From NCBI RefSeq assembly GCF_022201045.2, contig NC_068560.1:2294001-2358000 (forward strand): a DNA stretch of 64,000 nt, given 5' to 3'. The translations under genes were made by a program, and so were the position numbers. The notes under the pieces are model-generated. The model was given only the letters and a program-made list of their open reading frames with translations. It made no database searches and was not told the DNA's origin. The stretch is from Citrus sinensis. Lineage: Eukaryota; Streptophyta; Magnoliopsida; Sapindales; Rutaceae. Shown piece after piece: positions 20,001 through 32,290 of this stretch. The first letter of the stretch is position 1, and the number at the start of each line of letters is the position of its first letter.

Positions 20001-22990
20001 AATTATAATCTGCACAACCCATCAATTTTTCACCATTTTCCATTGAGCAAAACAGCTAGAAATTTATTTTTGAATATGTTATGAGAGACCTACAACTAAT
20101 TTAATCTATTTTTTAATATAAAACCCTAATTTTTTTATTTTTCCCTAAATATCAAATATCAATTAATTACAAGGAATTACTTGCCAAAAGAAGTCAGATT
20201 CTGACAATTTTACAGCAAAGGATCAACTCTTGCAGGCGACTATACAGCGACGAACCAAGCTTCTCTTTCTTAGTTGCGTAGATTCCTCTTCTCCAGGCTC
20301 GGTTTGCTCGTGTGTGTTAGTCCTCCAGTTTAGCATGTATGAGTTATGTTTGTTTGATCCATGTTATGTTTGAGCTGCATAATTGTTTTAAGATGAGGAT
20401 ACTTTAGTAATTTCATTTGAGTTTTTAGAAGGTATTGATGAAAATTTTGGCAAATTTGTTCTTAGGGTACTGAAATAATTTTCAAACTATCACGGTGTAT
20501 TTGGTTTAATTGGCTGATTATTACCAACAAATTATATATTGAATTAAAAAACAATATTCAATTATTGCATATATGCTCCTAGTTAACTTGCACAATTGAA
20601 TTATAGTCGTTAATCAGCCTTAATCTACTTATCTACAATTAACTAATTGCATGCGTAATTTGCAAGGTATTGGCATTAGGTTTCAATTTTACCCAATTCC
20701 TAGCTCTAAATGATCTGGTTGTATGACGGATAAAATTCTTACAAATATTATGAATGTATTCGCTTTGTGAGAAACGAAAGAGTTTTAACTCAATTTTTGT
20801 TAAGATCGAATTCGAACCATTAGGTGGTTATACTCATTAGATACAAGTCAAATATGATTAAAACCAAAAAAAACAAATTATATTTAGGGGGAGATTGGCT
20901 AGTAAAGGTTGATTTGTGTTTTTTTTTAATATTTGCGGCAAGAGTTATAACTGAGATAATATGGAAGGTGAGCTTATTAGAAAATTAATATGGAAAGCAA
21001 TAGAAGTTTAGACAGAAAACTCAACTAAAATAGAAAAGCAGTCAAGGCAATTGTTCTTAAGACCAAATTTTGCGCCTTAAGATATAATATCGACTAGCGA
21101 AGGTGATTTGATCTCCAGGATACAATGACTATTATCGCGATGTTGCACTTCAACAAGATAGTTTGGAATAGCAAAATGTACAAGATGAAGGCAGAGAAAG
21201 CAATATAGAATAGAGAGCTTTCTAGATAATCACAGTGTGATATAATCACCTCTTTAAATACATACGCTCTATTCTCCTTTCCTCTATAAATTTGAGTTAT
21301 AATTTTACAATGATTTAAAATAAATTCGAATTTGTATCAGGAATTGTATTCTCAATATAATTCGTTTTAAAAATGAATAAAATTCAAACAAAGGGAAAAC
21401 ACGTAAATGGTGGCCAAGGATGAGCATATACACGACATTCTCGTGTGGGGATCTCCTCTGCGTGTGAGCACTCAATTAATTGTTCCCAGAACGGGCTCGT
21501 CTCTTAGGCTTGGTTTTGTGTGCATGGATCTTATCTTTATAGGCTTGTTATGAGATATTTTGAAAGGTGAACTAAGGTGATTTGGGAGGTGAACTGATAT
21601 AGAGAACTTAGTAAAGATCGTGAGAGTTAATTTTGAGATTTAACATGAAGACCTTAAAAGAGCTTAGGGGATGGCTTTGGTGAATTCTAGGATAGCTCTA
21701 GAAAGCTTATCTATGGACATAATAAGCAAAATATAAGTATAAATAATAAAGAACATACAAGCTTTTATTTGGTTCGACCCTTTGTCCTACATTTGCAGGA
21801 GTAATCATCTCCAATCCACTATGTATATGAAGTATTACATGATTTACTTTGCAATATCAACAAAACCTTATTAAATGTTGTTTATATTGAGTAATAAGAT
21901 GAAGATGATGTATATTTTATGGAGATTAGGGAGTTTTTAAGAAAAGAAAAAGGAAAAATCTTCCATGAGAGATGAGATGGCCAAAATCTTCTATGGAGGT
22001 GTAAAAATAGAGAAAGAAGAAGAAGATAAAGCAGTCTTTCAAGCAAGAAATCAGATCTGAAATAATCCATTTGTCTTGTGTCTTGAGCTGAATTTATAGT
22101 ACAGGTGCCTTAGGCGCATTTTCATCATTTTTGCCACATGGATATTTTCTATTGGTGCTGCCTTTCTTAAGTGGGGCTATTTTCGTCATTTTCTTTTGTT
22201 CACTTGGTATTGACCAAGTAAGTTTGGCGAGCAACAAATTTCTTTATCCCTCTTGTGGTCCTCACTTTTTGCCATGTGGAGGAAGCTCGAGCAATGATCC
22301 TGCTACTTTGTAGAGGATAGCAAAAAACAACCGACATGGTCCCTCCTATTGCTTTGCTCAAGAAATTTTTTATTTATATTTACTAGAACTATTGTTTTTC
22401 CTGATGGGGCTTATCTTCTAACCTTTGAGGTCTATATTGTCATTTGGTCAAACCAATTGACTTTACTTAGCTGACTTTATTCATCTCGTGTCACTGAATT
22501 ATTGGCCCACTTTACCACCCAGAGTTTCCCCAAACAAAAATTATTACTTTCCTTTAAAACAGATAATAATTTATCATCATTTGTAGGATGGTGTCATCAA
22601 ACGTTAATTAATTAATCATCATTTTGGCATTCTGGCTACATTTGATCCGTATCTAATGTAAGATAAATTATTTTAATCTTAATTACCATCGGTCACAAAC
22701 GACAGCTGTATATAAAAAATTAGAACATGTCCAGGGATAACAATGGGGAAGGGAGGGGACCCACCTCCTCGTATCCATCCTGATATTTTGTATATGTCTA
22801 TATCCCCATTCCTATCAGAATTGTTTAAGGGAATTCTCTTGTCTTTCCCGAATAATAACAAGGGTCCTCTAAGGTCCTTTTTTTTTTTTTTAAATAACTG
22901 ATACATTTTTTGTTTATAATTTTAATTTAATTATATAAAAATAAAAAATTTAAATAAAAGTGAAGTTTGAGTATATCTTACATTAATCTG
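20001..22990. other. Intergenic, no gene seen
   Basis: AT-rich sequence with only short shadow frames. The stretch around 21,765-21,830 (GGTTCGACCCTTTGTCC and following) resembles sequence common near retroelement or gene-fragment boundaries, but I could not define an element. Confidence 0.5.
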
Positions 22991-23396
22991 TTATAAAGCA
23001 CCGAACACCAAATGAAGCATTTAAAATTTATATGGGACTACGTAGGAAAATGGTGGTTGCCTTGAATGTGATGCATCATCGTGTTAAATTAAATTACAAC
23101 AGCATAATCTGTCTTTTCCTATACATTTAATAATAGATTTAAGGGCAATGTGTAAAATGGAATTTCTTGAAACTTCAAGAATAAAAATGGTAGATTTCAA
23201 AGTGTTGAATTGCATTATAATGTTAAATTAAATTAGAATGGCAAAAATCGTCTTCTCGTATAAATTTTATGACAGATTTAGCACAATGTGCAAAATAGAA
23301 TTTCTTGAAACTTCAAGTATAAAAATGACATATCTCAAAGTGTTGTAATATCTTTTCACCTTTTGCCATTTATAAATGAAAAAAAAGGTAATTTCT

Positions 23397-23615
23397 ACCA
23401 ACAAAGTGTTGGCTCCATTGGTAATGGAGTTCCCTTAAGTGGCTTGACTGGGTTTGCTCCCCAGTTCGAGTCACAGAGAAGTCGCCTTTGTTGGGAGAAC
23501 CTGTGCCTCTCGGTTCGAGCGGGGACTTCTAGTCTGGGTTGTGGTACGGGCTTAAAGGTGCCTCCCACAGATGGGGCCCTCCCCAGAATACCTCGTGGTC
23601 AAAACAAAAAAAAAG
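23397..23615 (+). mobile_element. tRNA-derived SINE (219 bp)
   Basis: The insert is flanked by a 12-bp direct repeat AAGGTAATTTCT (23385-23396 and 23616-23627) and ends in an A-rich tail (AAAACAAAAAAAAAG). It has a polymerase III B-box-like sequence (AGTTCGAGTCA at about 23464) and a TGGCTCCATTGG stretch near the 5' end in the A-box position. Copy B at about 31540 has only a single GGTAATTTCT and no insert, which is the empty site. Size, tail, target duplication and internal promoter all fit a plant SINE. The family name is not known to me. Confidence 0.85.
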
Positions 23616-23818
23616 AAGGTAATTTCTGTTTTTTTTCTTTTCTGATCTCATTCCCTGTAAAGATTATAAGGTTATTTGATAAAATAAAACATTTTTTTCT
23701 CAAAAATCTGCCATCACGAACATATTAGTTTGATAATCATGAATTACTGCCGACAAACTTTTCATCGAGTCAAAAAACATTTTTCCTCTGTTATCTACTT
23801 TTTATCTACTATTTTTAG

Positions 23819-23910
23819 CGAACGTTTGGGACAGTTGCGCTGTGGATGTTTTATTCTAGGTGAATATTCTCTAGAATATAGGGTGGAGAGCAGCTGCTCC
23901 AAACGGACCC
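23819..23910. mobile_element. Small MITE-like insertion (about 92 bp)
   Basis: Relative to copy B (about 31750), this copy has an extra 92 bases between two TTAG motifs (23815-23818 and 23911-23914). The ends, CGAACGTTTGGGACAGTTGC and the reverse complement of the right end GGGTCCGTTTGGAGCAGCTG, are imperfect inverted repeats. The superfamily is uncertain. Confidence 0.65.
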
Positions 23911-24344
23911 TTAGTTGATCATGACCGGTCTGCCACGGAATTCAGTGATCCCACGTAGTTCGCACAATTATACTATAGTCTAATAATGGATTTCGATCCG
24001 TCTCTAATATAATTTTTCTTGATCTGAATTTTTTTTTAAAAAAGCGGCCCCTCAAAGCCGGTGTTTATTAATTTTTTTGAAAAAAAAAAAATAAGAGTAG
24101 AGAAGTTCGACTCACTGCATTTAAAAAATTATAAGGCTAACATTTAATTTATCTATGATTTTCCTATTTAAATGTCAAAACCTAACGTTTTTAGTATAAA
24201 GCTCAAGACTGAAAACGAACGGAAATTCAAACTTTTTTCTCAGTATCTAAATTTATCAACTTCTCAAACTCTAATGATAAACTGCACTGCTTCGCCAGGC
24301 AAATGTTAAGTAAATTTCAGTAACAACTCATCTTCTTCACTATT

Positions 24345-25375
24345 GATTCCAAGATATAAAAATAGCATAGATGGAAAGAAACAAGAGAGAGCCCTCAGTC
24401 AAGAAAAATAACAGAGAAAACAAAATAAAAAAGAGAATATAAGAGAGTTGAGGGCTCCAGCAAGGGATTTGAGAGAAAAAGAAGGAGAGATTGCAAAGAC
24501 CTAGTGGAACTCAATTCTTCATCTTTATTTTCTTGTTTTCATCTCTTTGTGGGAATATATTTGATAAACGAGTAGGGTTACTGTTTTGTCGCATATCATG
24601 AACTAAACTTTAATGTAGTTGGGTGTTAAACAAGCTCAATGATTATTTGACTTATATATGTGTTGCTTAGAATCTACTGTAGCATTTTTGTCTTGATTTT
24701 ACTTATCGCAAATCCCTATTTCAGTTGACCACTCATTTAGTGGATACTAGCTAAGAAGAAGTTTCAAAAGGTTTGGCTTAGTGGAACAAATTAATACAAT
24801 ACATGGTTTTAGAATAAGTTTCCCAAGTTGAGTTAATCTTGATTTGAATGGGGCCATGTTTGATCTAAGATTAGTGAAGAACTAGACATAGGGATTCACC
24901 TCGTAGGACAATTGGAATCTATTACGTATAATGTTGTATCTAATGTCTAATGTTAGCATAACAACTGGTCACTATTAGGTTGCATGTAAATATAAGATAT
25001 CCAACATGCGACAGCTGAGGATGCTTGAGGGATTGTGCCCAGTGCTGTAGTAGATGCTATAGCAACAGTACCGTAATTAAAAAAACAGTCAATATCATTA
25101 AGTGAGTTTAAGTACTCTACTACTCATTTCCCATTGATTATATCTTTGTATTTGACCTGAGATTTCATTTATTGCATTTTGTTTATTGCATTTTTTTATT
25201 TTGTTAGGTTGTTAATTACATCAATAATTTTATTTTTAATTAGACTTAGATTGCACTGTTAAGATTGTTGTAGCAAGTCCTATAACATCAATCCTTATGG
25301 AGATGATATGAATACTCATCATTATATTACTTATTGTTTACACTTGCATATTGACACCTATACCAATACGCATCA
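24345..25375 (+). mobile_element. Gypsy-type LTR sequence (fragment or solo LTR)
   Basis: The region has an R/U5-like layout: GAGA-rich start, TAATGTAGTTGGGTG block, and a 3' end reading CCTTATGGAGATGATATG then TTTACACTTGCATATTGACA and CGCATCA. This end matches the general style of Tat/Athila-type LTRs. A CA at 25374-25375 is the likely LTR end. I found no matching target duplication, and the left boundary is set only by where homology to copy B stops. Confidence 0.5.
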
Positions 25376-25655
25376 ACAGAACCTAAGTCCCAAATCGTAT
25401 CCACTCCCTCATCTTGTATCTCTTGCTTCAATCCACCAATCAAAGTTCTGGCTTCTCTAAATTATTTCTCGTACGCTTGCAGTTCTGATATTTGAAATAC
25501 AACTATTGCCAGTAATTTGCTAGCAGGAAATATTCTTACACCATCCTCTATACTCTAGACCATGATTTGATAAATTGTTTTCCCGCAACTCTTTTTCGAA
25601 TCTACACATGTTGATACCATGCAAAAGTTGTGCCTTTTAATTTAAACACACAAGC

Positions 25656-25871
25656 TTAAACTCGTTTCTCTTTAGGAATCTCCATATACTCAAAAAAACT
25701 ACCCATCATTGATATCCAGTCTAAAAATTCTTCGACATGCATCCCACCATAAAAATTTGGAATATCAACATTAATCTTGTAGTCTGAATTCCTTCTACAC
25801 TTGTTATGATCCTCCACAGATTCTTCTTCTTTTAAATTGTTTTCTAATTCTTCACCCATACCCACTGGCAT
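25656..25871 (-). pseudogene. Gypsy gag fragment
   Basis: The 71-residue frame contains DYKINVDIPNFYGGMHVEEF followed by LDWISMMGSFFEYMEIPKEK, the hallmark start of the retrotransposon gag domain of plant gypsy (Del/Tekay or Reina-like) elements. Sequence further along the minus strand can be aligned by eye to the following gag part (K-L-KGTTFAW) only across stops. It is a dead fragment in a truncated element. Confidence 0.8.
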
Positions 25872-26251
25872 ACATCAGGCAGAATTAATGCTTTGAGGTT
25901 CTATTTCATGATTGACCCCCTAAGGTACCTCCATGTGGTTATAATTTTCTAGTTGTTCACTATGATTGACTACTTAAAGTTCTTCCTCACGATTAACTCC
26001 TTGTTGTTGAACTCTTTCTTGTCTCTCTCTCACTCTCTCTCCCTATTTTCATTCAATGAGGGCCTAAAACTCTCGATTGCCTACTCTATCGCCACTGATC
26101 TCAAATTATAAGCATTCTTAGTCACTTGCAAGGTTGCTTCTCTAGCAACCTATCTGACAGCCTCCACAGTTTGTGCCCGCATCCCTTGATTATTGTCTTC
26201 AAGATAGTTGCTCCTTTGTTCATGTGACCGTACCATATGACAAGCAAACTT

Positions 26252-26263
26252 GCTCTAATACCA
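26252..26263 (-). promoter_or_regulatory. Primer-binding site of the minus-strand gypsy element
   Basis: On the minus strand the sequence is TGGTATTAGAGC, one base different from the initiator tRNA-Met primer-binding site TGGTATCAGAGC. It lies five bases after a CA that probably ends the LTR (26269). Confidence 0.75.
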
Positions 26264-26420
26264 ACTAATGAAACAGAAATGTTAAAGATTGAAAGATAGA
26301 TTAAACAAAAGTTTCTAAATAATGAAGTTTTATTGAATAAGTCTAAATTATCAAACTAGGGTTTTGGGGCCTTTATATATAATAACCCTAAATATCGTGA
26401 ATTTATCAAAATAGGCAAAT

Positions 26421-26948
26421 TTGAACTATTATTTTATAATAACATTCTCCCAATCTAAATAGGAAAAGCAAAACAAATGGCACCCAAATCCAAAATCTAA
26501 AAAAAGGATACAAATCATTAAAGAAAAAGGAAAAATAGGGAAAATTTTAAAATTAAAAAATGACCAGTAATAAAGCGGAATTTTTTGCTAAACCATGGGG
26601 CAGAATAGTGCAAGGGGTTCTTAATTAGATTGACCTCATTGTAAGCTTTGAAATGGACGGCCAACTATAGCCCAAGTTATGCCCTTGAACTATTATTTTA
26701 TAATAACGTTCTCCCAATCTAAATAGGAAAAGCAAAACAAATGGCACCCAAATCTAAAATCTAAAAAAAGGATACAAATCGTTAAAGAAAAAGGAAAAAT
26801 AGGGAAAATTTTAAAATTAGAAAACGACCAGTAATGAAGCGGAATTTTTTGCTAAACCATGGGGCAGAATAGTGCAAGGGGTTCTTAATTAGATTGACCT
26901 CATTGTAAGCTTTGAAATGGACGGCCAACTATAGCCCAAGTTATGCCC
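26421..26948 (+). repeat. 264-bp tandem duplication inside the gypsy LTR
   Basis: Two units, 26421-26684 and 26685-26948, start TTGAACTATTATTTTATAAT and differ at only a few positions (for example AACATTCTCC against AACGTTCTCC). The unit lies upstream of the minus-strand TATA box (about 26366-26380), that is, in U3. The near identity indicates a recent tandem duplication. Confidence 0.85.
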
Positions 26949-26949
26949 T

Positions 26950-28629
26950 CCAGAAGGTACCCTACTCGTCACATACAGCCATCCTACATCAATGAGGAAG
27001 TTATAACTCAATAGAGCTATTAGTTAGAAAATTTTTATTTTGACTTAGTTATCCTTAGTTTTAGTGATATAGTGGTAAAATATATGTATGCTACATTGAC
27101 AATTTAATAGAGTACGTCAAATCTATTATATAAGCGATGACAAACAAGATATATATAGTTTCGGAAAAATAATACTCATATCTATATAGCAAGAATATGC
27201 AAAGTCATTTTCAAAGTTCACAAAAATAATTTATTGTCCCAAACAACTTTAAAAAAATATTTTATTCCATCCTAAACCTTTAATGGAACATAAGATATGT
27301 TTTTCATCATATACATATAATTATTACTATGTGGAGGTAAGTTGTTTATGATGGGATCTGTAAAAGTTTAATTTATTATAATATAAAGTTTATTCTTATT
27401 TATAACAGGCTTGAATTGAGAATAAATTGCTACTAAAATTATGGTCATCTGCGAACAATAAATGCATCGTAGAAAATATCAAATTCGTTACTAAAAATAA
27501 TTTACTATAAAAAAATTTTACTATAAAAAAAATTATGGTTGCAAGTTGGTCACATTAGGTCTATCAAGGAAAAGTATCTACAACCACTTTAGTTCCAAAA
27601 AATAACTTGTACCAACCAAAAAAAATGGTCAAATGTAGTTTCACTTGTCTCGATTATCTTTTTGCTACCAATTATTTCGATGCAAATTCACAATATTTGT
27701 GACCATATTTAAGCTAGTCAGAAAAAATATATTTTTAAATATAATATTATCTTTTAATTATAGTTTTAAAAAATAAAAATTTGAATTTTTTTATTGAATT
27801 TTTCTTTGAAAATAACAATAATTATAACCGAAATTATGAAAGTAGAAGAATCAATTTAAAAAATTTATTACTAATAAAAAAACAGTTTTAGCAAATGAAA
27901 TAATATTATTTCAAAAAATTACATAATTATAACATTCAGAAAAATTAAATAATGATCTTCAAAAGAACATTGTATTCATAGATTTCTTGATTTTTTTCAC
28001 CTCCTTGTATCTTGACTTTTTTCACCTTTTTGTATATGATCTCCCATATTTAATTTCTACCAAAAATAAAAATACAAATATTAAAGGTTAGTTAACTTCT
28101 AAACATAATAATTAAAAAAAATATGTAACAAAGATAAAAATAAATAAATAAATAAAGTTTGTAAGAAAAATAAGCTAAGAGGATAGAGAGAAAAATAAGA
28201 GAATTAGGGTTGGAAGAATGAGAGAACTTAGAGGTAAAAAGAAAGAGAAAAGAATAATGGAAATATATATAAGTCTCTTCAGACCATATTTAAATTTGGC
28301 TGCAAAAAGTTGCTCAAATTGAGTTTGATTATATAAGATGGTTGAATTTCTGCCAAAAAATAAAGTTTTACTAAAAGTATACATTTTGGGACAAATTATG
28401 ATTAGTTGCAAAAAAAAAAATATAAAATTACAATTTACAAGATTTTATATATCATTTTTTTGCAACTAATTTGAAATTGTCGTAAAATGTTTATCTTCAT
28501 AGACCAAACACTGATTTGCGCAAAAAGTATTATAAATATCGTTACACTTTTGTTTGATAGTAGATTTCTCACCAAAATCTTTGGCTTTTTGCGAGAATTT
28601 AATTTTATTCACAAAAAACATGACATTTA
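26950..28629. other. AT-rich intergenic, no gene seen
   Basis: Only short shadow frames are present. Motifs such as TTGCAACTAATTTG and TTTTGCGAGAATTT, partly in opposite orientations around 28400-28600, hint at an old CACTA-like MITE, but no ends could be set. Confidence 0.4.
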
Positions 28630-29297
28630 GGTGCTGTTTGTTTTTTAGTCTGAAGTCTGAATTTAACTTTTTTTTAGACATTTATTTATTTTAGGTGGTT
28701 TTTTTTTTAACTTATCACTTATTGTCAGACAATTTTATCTTAATAGAAAAAATAGAAAAAGCCCACTTTTATCTGAAGTCTGAAGTCTAAATGAAAATTT
28801 TCAATTTCAAATCTAAAAACTATCCTTAACAATTCATGTATTTCTAATATTATGTATAAATCTATTATTTTTGAAGTTATTTTTTTAATTGCTTTAAATT
28901 TTTATTCACATGATAACATTAACTAAACTGAAATATTGAACAAATCAAACTATGTCTATTGTGATGAATCAAAAATAAAATAACAGTGTTGACTTTATAA
29001 TAAAATTTGATGCTATCGTTACATTTTTATTAAAAAATTAAATTAAGATAAACAATGATAGTATTTTTTTTAATGCTACCAGACTAATTAACTTGTGAAA
29101 ATTATAAATTGTGAAGAATAAATATATGCACCACTTAAAAGGATATTTATGTCAAACTACTAGTTTTTAAGTTTTTCTCTTCAGATGTTGAAAAAGAAAA
29201 AACAAACATATTATTAAGATATTTTCATTCAGACCTATTCAGACTTCAACTAAATTCAAACATATTCAAATTTCAAATAAAAAAACAAACACAACCT
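28630..29297. mobile_element. Probable hAT-like MITE (about 668 bp)
   Basis: The left end GGTGCTGTTTGTTTTTTAGT and the reverse complement of the right end, GGTTGTGTTTGTTTTTTTAT, form imperfect inverted repeats that continue for about 35 bases. The interior is AT-rich without coding sequence. The target duplication is unclear (TGACATTT against GTGACAAG region), so the superfamily is a guess. Confidence 0.5.
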
Positions 29298-29815
29298 CAG
29301 TGACAAGATCACTTATAATCCAAGAAAGTGACATTTTCTGACAAAAATTAAGTTTTCACAAAAAATATAATCGCAAAAGAATATAGAGATTATTCCAATA
29401 TAGAGCGTTAATTACTATAAAAGGAATTATTGTACCTGTATGTTTTATCCGTAGTATTGGGATTCCATTACCAAAGCACCCTAGCAATACGCATTAGAAT
29501 CTTATACAAAAGTTTTATTAATGAATATTTTAAAATTAAATTTTTATTAAACATTATTTTAGAGGGTCACTTCTTGGGTAGAAATAGCTTTATCCTTTAA
29601 GAAGTCATACAAGCATTATTTTTTTCAGAAAATGACAATCTGGTCTATTTTAGAATTTACTTTTGATGTTTAGACCCAAATAAATTTTCAAAACTTGAAT
29701 TTCTATTTAATGATGAAACCGTAATAGAAAATATATATTGTTGATAGGTTACCGTAATTTTTTTTTAATAAACAAAATAGCTAGTTTGTGGTTGTAGAGG
29801 TTTTACCCCCAAGAG
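29298..29815. other. Intergenic, no gene seen
   Basis: AT-rich; contains the left target duplication CCCAAGAG (29808-29815) of the following hAT element. Confidence 0.5.
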
Positions 29816-30941
29816 TAGGGGTGGGCAAAATACCTGACTTGACCCAAAAAAATTTGGGTCGGGTTGTGAATAGAACCCGATCGAGTGCAATTGTGTCAAC
29901 CCGATCGGGTCGTGTTCGGATCGGTTGAAACCCGATCCGATCCGAAAACCCAATCGGGTTGACACAAAATTACAAAAAAAAAAAAACAAAATCAAAATCA
30001 TAACCCCAAAACTTATCCTAATTCCTAAACACTCACAGTCACACACACCTCTCAACACTCACGATCCACACACACAAACCCTTACAAACAAAAGCCTAAC
30101 CATTGCATATGGCACAACTGCACATGCACTCAAGCAGCAGTGAGCAGCCAACTGTCGACCGGTGCGTCATCCACCCACAAGCGACGGCCTCCCTCTCTTG
30201 CAACTTGGAACCCACCACCGATAGCCACACAGCCTGTCGCCTGCAACTTGGAACCCACCACCAACAGTCACACAACCCGTCGGTTGCAACATCCTCCCTC
30301 GAACAAACAAAACACACACACACACACATGGAACCCACCACCGAAAGCCACACAACCCGTCGCCTGCAACATCCTCCCTCAAACAAACAAAACACACACC
30401 CACAAACACACACACACAAAGTTAATGTCTTAACGAAGCAAGCTGCAGCCGACCACCACGCAGCAACCACCGAGCCTCCGCGAGGATCTTGATCTGATTC
30501 CGATCGACCGATCTACTGCTACAAAGTACCGAATTTGTTGCGCCACCTCCAAGCCTCCATTCCTCCACCATCACCCGATCCGATTCAAGCTCCATTAACC
30601 CAGCAAGCAGTGACCCAAATTTTGGCTGTCGAATCGAGTTTTGGAAGCTTTGAGTTTGAGCTTTGAAACTTGATGGTGATGATATTTGTGAAAGTGACGC
30701 GTGGAAGTGAAGTGTTAATAAGCCTTTCCCTAATCTGACCCATCTCAAACCCGAACCCGATCCGATCTGAACTCAACCCGATTTTTCATCCCGATCCGAT
30801 TCGATCCGAATATATTCAGACTGGATTGGATCGGGTTATAAATTTGGGTTGAATTCAAATGAATTTTTATTCAACCCGACCAACCCGAAACCCGATGGGG
30901 TTGATCCGAACCCAACCCTAACCCGATTTTGCTCAGCCCTA
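29816..30941. mobile_element. Non-autonomous hAT element (1126 bp)
   Basis: The ends TAGGGGTGGGCAAAAT and TAGGGCTGAGCAAAAT (reverse complement of the right end) are inverted repeats, and a perfect 8-bp target duplication CCCAAGAG lies on both sides (29808-29815 and 30942-30949). Both ends share long subterminal sequence with the 6-kb hAT element at 38985-45010, including repeated CCCGATCCGAT motifs and the AACCCGACCAACCCGAAACC block. Part of the interior (around 30480-30530) also resembles that element near 39720-39770. There is no transposase. It is best read as a deletion derivative that depends on a related transposase. Confidence 0.9.
30199..30418 (+). repeat. Minisatellite-like repeats inside the hAT element
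   Basis: The phrase TTGGAACCCACCACC with CACACARCCYGTCG is repeated three times at intervals of about 42 and 81 bases, with a (CA)n run between units. It explains the overlapping long frames seen here on both strands. Confidence 0.7.
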
Positions 30942-32290
30942 CCCAAGAGCATGGAAGAGTAGTTTTTAAGCAACTTTATTGCCATCTACTTGAATTCGAA
31001 TCCTAAAAAGAATAAATTTTGGATTTTTCTCACCTCAATATTTTAGAAAAAAAAAATATAGTGAAATTTGTAGAAATCTCTGATAGTTAATTAATTTGTA
31101 TGTCAAAATGTCTCATTTATCCTCTAACAATATGTTTTTATAAAGTAATGAAACTCTTTGAGCACCGAAGATCAGATGAAGTATTTTAAATTTAGATGGG
31201 ACTATGTTGGAAAAATGGAGGTTGCCTTGAATGTGATGCATCATCGTGTTAAATTAAATTACAACAGCATAATCTGTCTTTTCTTATACATTTAATAATA
31301 TATTTAAGGGCAATGTGTAAATGGAATTTCTTGAAATATCAAGTATAAAAATGGTAGATTTCAAAGTGTTGAATCGCATCATAATGTTAAATTAAATTAG
31401 AATGGCAAAAATCGTCTTTTCGTATAAATTTAATAACAGATTTAACGACAATGTGCAAAATGGAATTTCTTGAAACTTCAAGTATAAAAATGACAGATAT
31501 CAAAGTGTTGTAATATCTTTTCACCTTTTGCCATCTATAAATGAAAAAATGGTAATTTCTGTTTTTTCTCTTTTCTCATCTCATTCCCTGTAAAGATTAT
31601 AAGGTTATTTGATAAAATAAAACATTTTTCCTCAATAGTCTGTCATCACGAACATATTAGTTTGATAATCATAAATTACTGCCGACGAATTTTTCATCGA
31701 GTCAAAAAACTTTTTCCGTTGTGATCTACTTTTTTTCTACCATTTTTAGTTGAACATGACTTGTGAGCCATGGAATTCAGATCCCACGTAATTCGTACAA
31801 TTATACTATAGTATTTAATAATGATTTGGATCCTTCTGCAATATAATTTTTCTTAATCTGAATTTAAAAAAAAAAAAAAAGCGGGCCTCTCAAAGCATGT
31901 GTTTATTAATTTTTTTTGGAAAAAAAACGAAAATAGAGAATTTCGACACGCTGCATTTAAAAAATTATAAGGCTAATATTTAATTTATCTACAATTTTGC
32001 TATTTAAATGTCAAAACCTAACGTTTTTAGAATTAAGCTCAAGATTGAAAACGAACGGAAGTTCAAACTTATTTCTCAGTATCTAAATGTATCAACTTCT
32101 CAAACTCTAATGATAAACTGCATTTCTTCGTCAGGCAAATGTTAATTAAATTTCAGTAACAAATCATCCTCTTCACTACTCAAATGTCAATCAAATTTCA
32201 GTAATAAATCATACCAAATAAATTTATAGACATGACAATATTTCAAGAAATGAAAAAAAATCTGGCCGAATAGATAATTGTTCTTATTCT

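Larger units (their letters stand above)
22994..24344 (+). repeat. Duplicated segment, copy C (partial)
   Basis: This stretch matches 31158-32172 (copy B) in the same orientation over its full length, with landmarks such as GTTGCCTTGAATGTGATGC, CTTTTGCCATTTATAAATG and CCTAACGTTTTTAG. It differs by two clean insertions, a SINE and a small MITE-like element. The match stops at about 24344, where an unrelated gypsy-type LTR sequence begins, so the part of copy B carrying the small gene is missing here. Confidence 0.85.
25376..27000 (-). mobile_element. Truncated gypsy element, minus strand (5' LTR, PBS, gag)
   Basis: Read on the minus strand: an LTR-like part with a duplicated U3 segment and a TATA box (about 26269-27000), a primer-binding site (26252-26263) and gag (about 25380-26250). 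Polymerase genes and the second LTR are absent; the element is cut at about 25376 by the neighbouring LTR sequence. The start of the LTR on the minus strand is not fixed. Confidence 0.65.

Noticed and set aside
21765..21830. Possible copia or gene boundary around GGTTCGACCCTTTGTCC
   Set aside because: A resemblance to common retroelement flanks only; no LTR ends, primer-binding site or coding sequence supports it.
23363..23728. 121-codon plus-strand frame
   Set aside because: It runs through the SINE and both of its target duplications; the empty site in copy B shows no such frame.
30103..30492. Long frames on both strands with CVCV and THTH repeats
   Set aside because: They are produced by the minisatellite and (CA)n tracts inside the non-autonomous hAT element.
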